A program made the translations under genes and the position numbers. A stretch of DNA of 64,000 bases from JBLHKS01 sp047620505 (lineage in GTDB: Bacteria > Verrucomicrobiota > Verrucomicrobiia > Verrucomicrobiales > DEV007), in the NCBI GenBank assembly GCA_047620505.1, contig JBLHKS010000009.1, forward strand, positions 1 to 64,000, given 5' to 3'. Below, in pieces: positions 41,735 through 49,935 of the stretch (position 1 is the stretch's first letter; every line of letters starts with the position of its first letter). Below the pieces are notes generated by a model, which worked only from the letters and a program-made list of their open reading frames with translations, had not been told where the DNA came from and did not search any database.

Positions 41735-44065
41735 GTGATCGTGAGATTGCCTTTCCTGACCACTTCATCGTTCATCCTGGCTTTGACCGCGCCAGCGCTC
41801 GCCGAACGCCCTGAGCGGCTCGAAACCCTGCTGGAAACGCACTGCTTCAGCTGCCACGAAGGCCCGGACTCAGACGGCGATCTGGATTTCTTCGATCTTG
41901 AATTCAACCTGGCAAACGAAGAAAATGCCCGGCGCTGGACGCTGGTTCACGACCGGGTTGCGGCTGGCGAAATGCCGCCTGCCAAGAAAAAGCAGCCGGA
42001 TGCAGCTGAGTCGAAAGCGGTCCAGCAGCTGCTGGCGGAAGCGATCACTGAGGCTGAGCAGAAGCGAGCAGACGTCGTGCTCCGGCGGCTGAACAAGCGC
42101 GAGTACGAAAACACGGTTCGCGATCTTTTTCTGACCGAAGTCGAGGTCGAAGGTTTGCCCGATGACAGTTCGACGGACGGATTCGACAACGTCGGCGAGG
42201 GGCTCGCGGTGTCGGCCGAAGCGATGCAGGCTTACCTCGAAGCGGCCGACCAGGTCCTCGCCGCGGCGTTCGGTCCGGCGACGGAGCCGAAGCGCATCCG
42301 GCACGAAACGAATTTGAACGCACAGCTCGATTGGAAAGGCAATCTGGTCGACGCTCAGTTTGGAAAAATGTTCCGCAAGACGGACGGCGGCCTCGTGATT
42401 TTTCAATCCGGTTACTGCCCGACAAACCTCGTCAACTTCGCCCGATTGAAGCCGCAGGCCGGAACCTACGTTGGAAAAATCCGAGTTCGCGCGATCCAGA
42501 GCGATCGGCCGGTCACGCTTCGAATTTACGGCGGCGACACGATCGTGAACCGGCGCGAGCAGCACCTCGTCGGCTACTACGATGTGCCGCCAGGCGAGTG
42601 GACGACGATCGAGTTTGTGGATCGGTTAGTCGAAGACGGCGGCACGTACCTGCCCAAACTTTACGGGACGCAGGACACGCGAAAGGACGCTGACACGTAT
42701 CCTGAGCCTGGTGTCGAAATCGGCGACATCGTGATCGAAGGCCCGATCGAAGAGTGGCCGCCGCCGAGTCGTGCGCGCCTGTTAGGCGAAGGCGAACCGA
42801 ACGCATCCGCGATTATTCAGCGCGTGTTGCCGCTTGCCTTCCGGCGTGAAATCGAGCCGATCGAGATTGAGCCTTACCGCGCGCTTTTCGACGCTGCGAT
42901 CGCCGACGGTCGCGAGTTCGAACCTGCGCTGCGCGTCGCTCTCAAAGCGATTCTCTGCTCGCCCGAATTCCTCTTTCTCGACGAACCCGGCGACGCGGAA
43001 ATTTCCGATCACGCCCTCGCCTCACGCCTCTCCTACTTCCTTTGGAGTACGATGCCTGACCAGCAGCTGCTCAAATCAAATCTCCGCGACTCCACGACTT
43101 TGCAGGCGGAAATCGAGCGGCTCTTGACCGACCCGAAGGCCGAAGCGTTCGCCGCGAACTTCGCTGGCCAGTGGCTCGATCTTCGCGACATTAATTTCAC
43201 CGAGCCCGACGCCGGCCTGTTCCCCGAGTTCGACGAACTCCTTCGAATCTCGATGGTCAGCGAAACCGAACTCTTCTTCGAAGAAATCCTTTCTCAAAAC
43301 CTCAGCCTCGTGAATTTCGTTGATTCGGATTTCACGTTTCTCAACGGACGACTCGCGAGCCACTACGGAATCGACGGCGTCGAGGGCCAGGAATTTCGCA
43401 AAGTCGATCTGCCCGCCGACAGCCTCCGCGGCGGCTTGCTCACCCAGGCCAGCATCCTCAAAATCACCGCCAACGGCACGAACACCTCGCCCATCCTGCG
43501 CGGCGATTGGGTTCTGAAAAACATCCTCGGCACGCCGACCTCACCGCCGCCGGACAACGTCGGATCCGTCGAGCCCGACATCCGCGGCGCGACCACGCTC
43601 CGCGAGCAACTCGCTGCCCATCGGAACGTCAAATCCTGCGCCGCGTGTCACGACAAAATCGATCCGCCCGGCTTCGCGCTCGAGAGTTTCAACCCGATCG
43701 GCGGCTTCCGCGAAACCTACCGAACGATGCACGAAGACGCCGCGCGCCCCGGCATTTCGCGCGCCCCGCACACCTGGGCCTGGGTCCGCTACCGCATCGG
43801 TCCGGAAGTCGACGCAACCGGCCAAATGCCGACCGGAGAGCCCTTTTCCGATGTCCGAGAATTTAAGCAGCTGCTGGCGCGCGATCCGGATCAGCTGACG
43901 CGAAATCTCGCCCGCCAACTGCTGACCTACGCGCTCGGCCGGAAGATCGGGTTTTCAGATCGGTCCGCGGTTGAAGCGATCGTGGCCGAGGTAAAAGAGG
44001 ACGGCTACGGCTTCCGTTCGCTGGTCCACGCCGTGGCGCAGAGCGAGCTTTTCCTACGACCGTAG
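41735..44065 (+). CDS. DUF1592/DUF1588/DUF1585 planctomycete-type cytochrome-like protein, copy 2
   Basis: 776 residues from GTG 41735, or GTG 41741, with a signal peptide (about 1-23, cleavage near ALAE). It holds the same parts in the same order as copy 1: N-terminal CxxCH (HCFSCHEG, about 36), LRRLNKREYENTVRDLFL (DUF1587, about 120), SRLSYFLWSTMPDQQLL (DUF1592, about 430), RGGLLTQASILKITANGTNTSPILRGDWVLKNILG (DUF1588, about 567), CAACHDKIDPPGFALESFNPIGG (about 635) and the DUF1585 end. A carbohydrate-binding-like module probably lies at about 230-330. A DUF1552 gene follows after 51 bp. Sequence divergence from copy 1 is large, so the duplication is old. Confidence 0.88.
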   Translation: MIVRLPFLTTSSFILALTAPALAERPERLETLLETHCFSCHEGPDSDGDLDFFDLEFNLANEENARRWTLVHDRVAAGEMPPAKKKQPDAAESKAVQQLLAEAITEAEQKRADVVLRRLNKREYENTVRDLFLTEVEVEGLPDDSSTDGFDNVGEGLAVSAEAMQAYLEAADQVLAAAFGPATEPKRIRHETNLNAQLDWKGNLVDAQFGKMFRKTDGGLVIFQSGYCPTNLVNFARLKPQAGTYVGKIRVRAIQSDRPVTLRIYGGDTIVNRREQHLVGYYDVPPGEWTTIEFVDRLVEDGGTYLPKLYGTQDTRKDADTYPEPGVEIGDIVIEGPIEEWPPPSRARLLGEGEPNASAIIQRVLPLAFRREIEPIEIEPYRALFDAAIADGREFEPALRVALKAILCSPEFLFLDEPGDAEISDHALASRLSYFLWSTMPDQQLLKSNLRDSTTLQAEIERLLTDPKAEAFAANFAGQWLDLRDINFTEPDAGLFPEFDELLRISMVSETELFFEEILSQNLSLVNFVDSDFTFLNGRLASHYGIDGVEGQEFRKVDLPADSLRGGLLTQASILKITANGTNTSPILRGDWVLKNILGTPTSPPPDNVGSVEPDIRGATTLREQLAAHRNVKSCAACHDKIDPPGFALESFNPIGGFRETYRTMHEDAARPGISRAPHTWAWVRYRIGPEVDATGQMPTGEPFSDVREFKQLLARDPDQLTRNLARQLLTYALGRKIGFSDRSAVEAIVAEVKEDGYGFRSLVHAVAQSELFLRP
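42023..42034. repeat. CAGCAGCTGCTG palindrome, copy 10
   Basis: Exact copy flanked C...G near the 5' end of DUF1592-type copy 2, read as QQLL. Two near copies follow in the same gene at 43061-43071 and 43866-43876. Confidence 0.9.
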
Positions 44066-44116
44066 TTCGGAGATTGCGGGGGCGAAATTCTGCCCCAATA
44101 TTTATTCGCTAATTCC

Positions 44117-45358
44117 ATGAAATCCACCACCCGCAGAAATTTCCTCCGAGGCGCTGGCGTCTCCATCGGCCTGCCGTTTCTTGAATCGTTCGCATCAGCA
44201 GCTGCTGGCGCGGAAGCGGCCAAACGCCGGATCGTCGCGATCAACATCGGGCTCGGTCTGCATGGGCCTAACATTCTGCCAACTGCCGCGGGCCGAGATT
44301 ACGAGATCACCCCGTATCTTGAGGAAATCGCGGATTTCCGTAATGACTTCACCGTGCTGTCCGGCGTCGCGCATCCCGAAGTCGGCGGCGGGCACAGTTC
44401 TTACAAATCTTACCTGACCTGCGCTCCTCACCCGAATAGCGCGGGGTTCCGGAATACGATTTCGATCGACCAACTCGCCGCAGCGGAACTGGGGACGGAG
44501 ACGCGGTTCGGCTCGATGTCTTTGAGCAGCTCAGGACCAGGCCTCTCGTGGTCGCGCTCCGGCGTGGAGATCCCGACGCTGACGCGGCCGAGCTACGTTT
44601 TCAAAAAGATGTTCGTCGAGGGCACGGATGCGGAAAAGGCTCGCCAGCTGGAGCGGTTGCGCGATGGGCAGAGCATTCTGGATGTGGTGATGGAGAAGAC
44701 GAAGCGGATGGATTCGCGTCTGAGCGGGCGGGACAAGGAGAAGCTGGATCAGTATTTTGAGGCGGTTCGCGAGGCTGAGCGGCGGCTGGTGAAGGCCGAG
44801 TCCTGGGAGCACGTGGCTAAGCCGAAGACGGATCGCGAAGAGCCGAGGGATGAGGCCGACAGCAAGCGAATTGTCGAGTGCATGCGGTTGGTTTACGACA
44901 TGATGCACCTCGCGTTGGAAAGCGATTCGACCCGGTTTTTGACTTACAATTTCACCGGGATGAACGCGGTGCCGGTGATCCCGGGCGTCGATGTCGACTA
45001 CCACAATCTTTCGCATCACGGCAAGGATCCAGCGAAGATCGATCAGCTGACGATCGTGGAACGGACGGTGACGCGGGAGTTCGGCGGATTTCTCAAGAAG
45101 CTCAGCGATAATGATCTGTTAGACTCGACGATGGTGGTTTTCGGCTCGAATCTCGGCAACGCGAGCAGCCACGATACGAAGAACATGCCGATCGTTTTCG
45201 CAGGCGGCGGATTCGAGCACGGGCAGCACCTGGCGTTCGACCGAGACGACAATTATCCGTTGCCGAATCTTTTCGTTTCGATGCTTCAGCGGCTTGGGCT
45301 GGAGACGGATTCGTTCGGAACCGGCACGAAGCCAATGGACGGGCTAAAGATGATTTGA
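44117..45358 (+). CDS. DUF1552 domain secreted protein, copy 2
   Basis: 413 residues with a Tat-type signal (TTRRNFLRGAGVSIGLPFLE, about 4-23, then an Ala-rich cleavage region). It keeps the family blocks of copy 1: GGGHSSYKSYLTC (about 93), GFRNTISIDQLAA, LDQYFEAVREAERRLV (about 210), LALESDSTRFLTYNF (about 265), VDYHNLSHHGKDP (about 293) and FAGGGFEHGQHLAFDRDDNYPLPNLFVSML (about 360). Located 51 bp after the second DUF1592-type gene. Together with copy 1 it shows that the gene pair, rather than single genes, is the unit kept. An exact palindrome encodes SAAAG in its signal peptide. Confidence 0.87.
   Translation: MKSTTRRNFLRGAGVSIGLPFLESFASAAAGAEAAKRRIVAINIGLGLHGPNILPTAAGRDYEITPYLEEIADFRNDFTVLSGVAHPEVGGGHSSYKSYLTCAPHPNSAGFRNTISIDQLAAAELGTETRFGSMSLSSSGPGLSWSRSGVEIPTLTRPSYVFKKMFVEGTDAEKARQLERLRDGQSILDVVMEKTKRMDSRLSGRDKEKLDQYFEAVREAERRLVKAESWEHVAKPKTDREEPRDEADSKRIVECMRLVYDMMHLALESDSTRFLTYNFTGMNAVPVIPGVDVDYHNLSHHGKDPAKIDQLTIVERTVTREFGGFLKKLSDNDLLDSTMVVFGSNLGNASSHDTKNMPIVFAGGGFEHGQHLAFDRDDNYPLPNLFVSMLQRLGLETDSFGTGTKPMDGLKMI
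44196..44207. repeat. CAGCAGCTGCTG palindrome, copy 11
   Basis: Exact copy flanked T...G within the Tat signal peptide of DUF1552 copy 2, read as SAAAG. Confidence 0.9.
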
Positions 45359-45412
45359 GAGGTCAAGTTGCCGATAAATCGGCTTGCGGGATTTGGAAAG
45401 TAAGCTATGGCT

Positions 45413-45440
45413 ATGAAATATAGGCGAACCTATATTTCAT
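45413..45440. promoter_or_regulatory. 28-bp operator-like palindrome upstream of the metal transport operon
   Basis: Two perfect 12-bp arms (left ATGAAATATAGG, right its exact reverse complement) flank a 4-bp centre CGAA. The inner TAGG...CCTA resembles boxes of DtxR/IdeR/MntR-type metal repressors, and the operon encodes such a domain. It ends 2 bp before ATG 45443. A TTGGAA at 45393 with an AATATA about 18 bp later inside the left arm is a possible promoter. If translation instead starts at ATG 45407 (GGAAAG six bases upstream), the box lies in the first codons. Confidence 0.75.
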
Positions 45441-45442
45441 TC

Positions 45443-46381
45443 ATGAAGCGATCTCTCTCTTTTTTTCTCACCGTCGCGAGCCTCATCGGGCTGGTCGGCT
45501 GCGGTTCGGACCCCGATTCCGACGACGGCAAGGTCCGGATCGTGGCGACAACCACGATGATCGCGGACATGGCGAAGGCGATCGTCGGCGATGTTCAGGA
45601 CGTCGAGGTGATCACTCTGATGGGGCCAGGCGTCGATCCTCACACTTTCAACCTGCCTTCTCGATCGCTTTCGGATCTGCGTAGGGCGGACGTGGTTCTT
45701 TACAACGGGCTCCATCTCGAAGGGCGCACTTCAGAGGTTTACGAGCCGCTGAGCGAAGGCGGCGCTGTCGTTCTGGCGGTTGGCGATGCGATCGCGAAAG
45801 CGGATTTGCTCGGCGCTGAAATCGCGGCGCATCCGGATCCGCACATCTGGGGTGATCCGAAACTCTGGGCTGGTTGCATCGATTCGGTTGTCTCGGCGAT
45901 CAGCGGCAAGCTTCCTGACAAAGCCACAAATCTTAAGGCAAACGGACAGGCGTATCGCCAGCAGCTGCTGGATCTCGACGAATGGGCGAAGGGCAGGTTC
46001 GCCGAGCTGCCGGAGGGAAATCGCGTGGTGATCACGAGTCACGACGCGTTCAATTATTTCGGCCGCGCGTACGGCCTGGAGGTGCTGGCGCCGCAGGGAA
46101 TTTCGACTGAAGGCGAGGTCGGGATGGCGGACATCGCGGAGACGGCGAAGCTGATCAAGGAACGTGGCGTTCGCGCGATTTTCACGGAGTCGAGCGTGAA
46201 CCCGGCGACGATCCAGCGGTTGGCCTCGGACACGGGCGCGAAGACGGGCGGCGAGCTGTTTTCGGATGCGCTGGGCGCGGCGGGCGAGATCGAGAAGTCT
46301 GGCGGCGAGAGCTACGACGTCGGAACTTACATCGGGATGATCAAGCACAACGTGAACACGATCGTTGAGGCCTTGAAATGA
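45443..46381 (+). CDS. ytgA: Metal ABC transporter substrate-binding lipoprotein (TroA/ZnuA/YtgA type)
   Basis: Cluster A-I solute-binding protein that delivers Mn, Fe or Zn to the permease. 312 residues from ATG 45443, with a lipoprotein signal (MKRSLSFFLTVASLIGLVGCG, Cys about 20). ATG 45407 would add 12 residues and has the better ribosome site. The metal ligands expected in the family are placed: His in GPGVDPHTFNLPSRSLSDL (about 65), His in HPDPHIWGDPKLW (about 137), Glu/His region near TSHDAFNYFGRAYGL (about 200) and the Asp in GGELFSDALG (about 277). There is no His-rich loop, arguing against a dedicated zinc protein. First gene of a four-gene operon in the order of chlamydial ytgABCD. 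Confidence 0.9.
   Translation: MKRSLSFFLTVASLIGLVGCGSDPDSDDGKVRIVATTTMIADMAKAIVGDVQDVEVITLMGPGVDPHTFNLPSRSLSDLRRADVVLYNGLHLEGRTSEVYEPLSEGGAVVLAVGDAIAKADLLGAEIAAHPDPHIWGDPKLWAGCIDSVVSAISGKLPDKATNLKANGQAYRQQLLDLDEWAKGRFAELPEGNRVVITSHDAFNYFGRAYGLEVLAPQGISTEGEVGMADIAETAKLIKERGVRAIFTESSVNPATIQRLASDTGAKTGGELFSDALGAAGEIEKSGGESYDVGTYIGMIKHNVNTIVEALK
45959..45970. repeat. CAGCAGCTGCTG palindrome, copy 12
   Basis: Exact copy flanked C...G in the substrate-binding protein gene, read as QQLL. Confidence 0.9.
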
Positions 46382-47163
46382 TGAGCAAGCCGGCCTTGGA
46401 AATTCACGACCTGACGGTGGCTTACCGAAAAAAGCCAGTGCTCTGGGGCATCGATCTCGCGGTCGAGCCTGGCGCCCTCGTCGGGATCATCGGCCCTAAC
46501 GGAGCCGGAAAATCGACGCTGATCAAGGCTTGCATGGGGCTTCTGCCGTTGAGCAGCGGTTGGGTCGAGGTCTTTGGGCAACCGCTTAAGAAAAACCTCA
46601 AGCGAGTCGGCTACATTCCGCAACGCGAGTCGATCGATTGGGATTTTCCGGTCACGGCTTACGATGTGGTTTTGATGGGGCGTTACGGGCATGTTGGACT
46701 CTTTCGCTGGCCCTCACGGAGCGACAAAAACCTCGCACTGGAATGCCTCGAATCGGTCGGGATGATCCAATTCGCGAAGCGCCAGATTTCGCAGTTGTCA
46801 GGGGGTCAGCAGCAGCGGGTTTTTCTGGCGCGGGCGCTGGCTCAGCAGAGCGATGTCTATTTTATGGACGAGCCGTTCGCCGGCGTGGATGCGGCAACCG
46901 AAGAGAGCATCATTCGGCTTTTGCGCGAGCTTCGCGCGGCGGGCAAGACGGTGTTCGTCGTGCATCACGATTTGTCGACTGCAGACGAATATTTCGACCA
47001 GATCGCGTTGATCAACCAACGGCTAGTGGCTTTCGGCGAGACGGCTGACGTGTTCACGCCGGATTTGATCCAGAAAACTTATGGCGGCCGACTTTCGATC
47101 ATGGCGGAAGTGGCTGAGGCGTTGAAGGCAGACGAAGGCCTGGCGGCTGTGACGAAGCACTGA
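46378..47163 (+). CDS. ytgB: Metal ABC transporter ATP-binding protein
   Basis: 261 residues. Walker A GPNGAGKST (about 40), Q-loop YIPQRESIDWDFPVT (about 82), ABC signature LSGGQQQRVFLARAL (about 140), Walker B VYFMDEPFAGVD (about 161) and H-loop VVHHDLST (about 197) are all intact. The FPV-x-x-x-Asp-Val-Val segment is typical of manganese/zinc/iron importers of this class. It overlaps the previous stop (ATGA) and the next start (TGATG). A dimer of this protein would power both permeases. Confidence 0.93.
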   Translation: MMSKPALEIHDLTVAYRKKPVLWGIDLAVEPGALVGIIGPNGAGKSTLIKACMGLLPLSSGWVEVFGQPLKKNLKRVGYIPQRESIDWDFPVTAYDVVLMGRYGHVGLFRWPSRSDKNLALECLESVGMIQFAKRQISQLSGGQQQRVFLARALAQQSDVYFMDEPFAGVDAATEESIIRLLRELRAAGKTVFVVHHDLSTADEYFDQIALINQRLVAFGETADVFTPDLIQKTYGGRLSIMAEVAEALKADEGLAAVTKH

Positions 47164-48587
47164 TGAATCGATCGAAGTCAGCAGCTGCTGGATTGGTTTT
47201 CGCGATTTTCGCGTTTCCAGCCGTGGCGTTCGCGGCTCGTGTTTCGGACGTTCAGGATACGGATTTCTGGGAGCAGGCGACGCGGTTTTTCGATTGGGGT
47301 GATCCTCACAACGGTCGCTATTTGATGGAGTTGACGATCGGCTGCGCGTTGGTCGGGCTCTGCTGCGGATTGCTGAGCGCGTTCATCGTGGTGCGCCGAA
47401 TCGCGCTCGTGGGCGACATGCTTTCGCACGCGATTCTGCCAGGGATCGTGTTAGGATTTCTCTGGACGGCGACGAAGAATCCAGTCCATCTCCTCATCGG
47501 CGCGGTGACCGCCGGGTTGGTTGGAGCGGCGCTCGCGACCGGGTTGAAACGAACGACAACACTCAAAGACGATACGAATTTTGGGATCGTGTTAGGCGGA
47601 TTTTACGCGGTCGGGATTTTTCTGATGTCGATGATTCAGAACGGAAATTTCGGCGATCAAAGCGGGATCGGCGAGATTCTGTTAGGCTCGGCTGCGGCGA
47701 TGCGGACGGCCGATATCAAGCTGATTGCCGTGGTCGCGGCGGTTTCAGTGATCGTGATCGGCCTGCTCTTCAAAGAATTCAAGGCATCCAGTTTTGATCC
47801 GAGTTTCGCGAACACAATCGGGATCAAGGAGCGAGGAATGCACTACCTTTTGATGGGTTTGCTCTCGTTCGTCGTGGTGATTTCAATCCAGGCGGTCGGC
47901 GCGCTCCTCGTAACGGCGATGCTCATCATCCCAGCTGCAACGGCCACGCTTTTGACTCATCGCCTCGAGATTGTGATCCTCCTCGCGGTCCTTTTCGGGA
48001 TGGTCGCCTCGGTCGGAGGTGCGTATTTTTCATTCCTCCATCAGGGCCTGCCGACCGGCGCTTTGATGATCTTGACCGGTTCGTTCGGGTTCAGCCTGGC
48101 GTTCATTTTTGCGCCTGAACGCGGGCTGCTTCCCAGAAAGCTGCGACGCAAACGACAGGCCGCCCGGATCCAGCGCGAGAACACGCTGAAGGCGATTTTC
48201 CACCTCCTGGAGGCCGCGGGATTCGAGTCCGATCGCGTCACTTTTGCCGACCTGACCGCTCGACGCCGGCGCGGCGAATCGGAAGTCCGCCGCGAGTTTC
48301 AGAACCTCGCCAGACACGGCCTGGTCGAGCTGAACGGCGCGTCGCTTCGCCTAACCGACGCGGGCCTGACACGTGCAAAAGAAATCGTCCGCAACCACCG
48401 CCTCTGGGAGCTCTACCTCACCCACTCAGCCGACATTGCAGCCGACCACGTTCACGACGACGCGGAGAAAATCGAACACGTCCTTGGGGAGAATGTTGTG
48501 CGTTTGTTAGAGCAGCGTTTCGGCGCGGAGGCGATCGATCCTCACGGCAAAACCATTCCAGCAGCTGCTGGCGGCAGCGCATCATGA
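47163..48587 (+). CDS. ytgC: Metal ABC permease fused to a DtxR/MntR-type repressor domain (YtgCR-like)
   Basis: 474 residues. Positions 1-316 are an ABC-3 permease with about eight helices (RRIALVGDMLSHAILPGIVLGF near 79, IQAVGALLVTAMLIIPAATATLLTHR near 242). After a basic linker (317-338) comes a winged helix (about 340-402; VTFADLTARRRRGESEVRREFQNLARHGLVEL). A DtxR-type metal/dimer domain follows with NHRLWELYL (His412) and HDDAEKIEHVL (Glu435, Glu438, His439). These align with MntR His77, Glu99, Glu102 and His103; Glu rather than DtxR's Cys favours the MntR type. In Chlamydia the same fusion, YtgCR, is cleaved to free the repressor YtgR. The C-terminal tail PAAAGG is encoded by an exact palindrome. 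Confidence 0.9.
   Translation: MNRSKSAAAGLVFAIFAFPAVAFAARVSDVQDTDFWEQATRFFDWGDPHNGRYLMELTIGCALVGLCCGLLSAFIVVRRIALVGDMLSHAILPGIVLGFLWTATKNPVHLLIGAVTAGLVGAALATGLKRTTTLKDDTNFGIVLGGFYAVGIFLMSMIQNGNFGDQSGIGEILLGSAAAMRTADIKLIAVVAAVSVIVIGLLFKEFKASSFDPSFANTIGIKERGMHYLLMGLLSFVVVISIQAVGALLVTAMLIIPAATATLLTHRLEIVILLAVLFGMVASVGGAYFSFLHQGLPTGALMILTGSFGFSLAFIFAPERGLLPRKLRRKRQAARIQRENTLKAIFHLLEAAGFESDRVTFADLTARRRRGESEVRREFQNLARHGLVELNGASLRLTDAGLTRAKEIVRNHRLWELYLTHSADIAADHVHDDAEKIEHVLGENVVRLLEQRFGAEAIDPHGKTIPAAAGGSAS
47179..47190. repeat. CAGCAGCTGCTG palindrome, copy 13
   Basis: Exact copy flanked T...G in the first codons (signal-like start) of the permease-repressor gene, read as SAAAG. Confidence 0.9.
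48559..48570. repeat. CAGCAGCTGCTG palindrome, copy 14
   Basis: Exact copy flanked C...G in the last codons of the same permease-repressor gene, read as PAAAG. One gene thus carries a copy near each end. Confidence 0.9.
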
Positions 48588-49522
48588 ACGAGATCATTCC
48601 ACCTTTCGACGCCCGAATCGTTTTCACGGATCCCTGGCTGGTTTCGCCCGATTCCACGCTCAAGATCTGCCTCCTGGCTGCGTTCGTTTTCATCTCCTGC
48701 GCCCTCGCCGGAAACTACCTGATTCTCCGCCGCATGGCGCTGGTCGGCGACGCGATGAGCCACAGCGTGCTCCCAGGAATCGTCCTCGCCTTCGTGATCG
48801 CGAACGGCAACGGATTCTGGGTAATCGTCGGCGCGATCATCGCCGGTCTCCTGACCACGATGCTCATCGAGTGGATTCACAAAAGCTCAATCGTGAAGCA
48901 GGACGTCGCGATCGGAGTCACGTTTACCACTTTGTTTGCCATCGGCGTCGTCCTCTTGAAACTGCTCGCTGGAAACATCCACATCGACACCGATTGCGTG
49001 CTCTACGGCCAGCTTGAGACCGCCGGAACGGACGGCGGAAAAATCTGGATCAGCGGCGTGATCGCCGGAGTCACCGCCCTGCTCGTGGTCGTTTTCTACA
49101 AGCAATTGCTGGTGACTTCCTTCGATCCTACGCTCGCGAGTTCGATGGGGATTCCCTCGCAACTCGTCCACTACGGCTTGATGGCCTGGGTCTCGGTCGT
49201 CGTCGTCAGCGCGTTCGAAGCCGTCGGCAGCATCATGGTCGTCGCGATGCTGATTCTCCCTGGCGCGACCGGCACGCTCCTGAGCCAGCGCCTACCGAGA
49301 GTTCTTGCCCTCAGCGTGATTCATGCCGTCATCAGCGCGTTCGCCGGGTTCCATTTTTCGCTTCTCTTCAACGGAAAATTCGCCGCAGGCATGGTTGTGA
49401 CCGGCTTTCTTCTTTTCCTGCTCGCCTGGCTCTTCAGCCCGTCCCAGGGCTTGATTTCGCGGAGATTCGCACGCTGGGCGCTTCGTCGAGACGTCCGAAA
49501 CGGTGCCCTTGCCGAGTCATAA
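48584..49522 (+). CDS. ytgD: Metal ABC transporter permease, second subunit
   Basis: 312 residues, ABC-3 family, with about eight to nine helices. ILRRMALVGDAMSHSVLPGIVLAFVIA (about 46-72) is the conserved loop near the ATPase contact. SAFEAVGSIMVVAMLILPGATGTLLSQRLP (about 207-236) parallels the same segment in the first permease. There is no regulatory extension; the protein ends about 30 residues after the last helix. Its ATG overlaps the previous stop (ATGA). It should form a heterodimer with the permease half of the fused protein. Confidence 0.92.
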   Translation: MNEIIPPFDARIVFTDPWLVSPDSTLKICLLAAFVFISCALAGNYLILRRMALVGDAMSHSVLPGIVLAFVIANGNGFWVIVGAIIAGLLTTMLIEWIHKSSIVKQDVAIGVTFTTLFAIGVVLLKLLAGNIHIDTDCVLYGQLETAGTDGGKIWISGVIAGVTALLVVVFYKQLLVTSFDPTLASSMGIPSQLVHYGLMAWVSVVVVSAFEAVGSIMVVAMLILPGATGTLLSQRLPRVLALSVIHAVISAFAGFHFSLLFNGKFAAGMVVTGFLLFLLAWLFSPSQGLISRRFARWALRRDVRNGALAES

Positions 49523-49523
49523 C

Positions 49524-49551
49524 GGGTTTACAATCGCGCCGAACCCATTTT
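49524..49551 (+). terminator. Possible weak terminator after the metal transport operon
   Basis: GGGTT (49524-49528) pairs with AACCC (49542-49546) and TTTT follows at 49548-49551. The stem is only 5 bp with a 13-nt loop, so this is tentative. It is 2 bp after the ytgD stop. Confidence 0.3.
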
Positions 49552-49564
49552 AGGTCAGGTTCCC

Positions 49565-49927
49565 GTGTCCCAAATCATCTTCAACAAGATCAGCGCCGCT
49601 GAGATTTCTGCCTTGCCCACAGCGGAGCAGCTGGAATTGCTCGCCGAATTCAAAGTCACGCCCGCTGACTTGAATGAGCCGGATGAAGAGCGCTTCGGCC
49701 ACATTCAGCGTGAGGGGACGACGCTCTACCGGTTTCGCTGCAGGGATCTTCGGATTTATTTCGAGATGGAGGCCGACGGCGTTGTCGTTCATCGGGTGCT
49801 TCACAAAAACACGTTTCAGGACTTTCGTTACCGCAGCGGGATGAAGGTTTCGGAGGACGAAGCGTTGAGCGGAACGAAAGAGTTCTGGGAATTGATCGAA
49901 GAAGGCGAGCGGGCGGCCCGAGTTTGA
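49565..49927 (+). CDS. RelE/ParE-like small protein, no obvious antitoxin
   Basis: 120 residues from GTG 49565. The central part, GTTLYRFRCRDLRIYFEMEADGVVVHRVLHKNTFQDFRYR (about 50-90), has the 'Y-R-F-R-x-x-D-x-R-I-Y-F' and 'V-x-x-V-x-H-K-N' strand pattern of RelE-superfamily cytotoxins. The N-terminal 45 residues are helical (PTAEQLELLAEFKVTPADL), and an acidic C-terminal tail (WELIEEGERAARV) could act as a built-in antitoxin-like helix. No antitoxin gene flanks it. The next gene starts inside its stop region, so both may share a transcript. Activity is unproven. Confidence 0.6.
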   Translation: MSQIIFNKISAAEISALPTAEQLELLAEFKVTPADLNEPDEERFGHIQREGTTLYRFRCRDLRIYFEMEADGVVVHRVLHKNTFQDFRYRSGMKVSEDEALSGTKEFWELIEEGERAARV

Positions 49928-49935
49928 ATCAAGTC

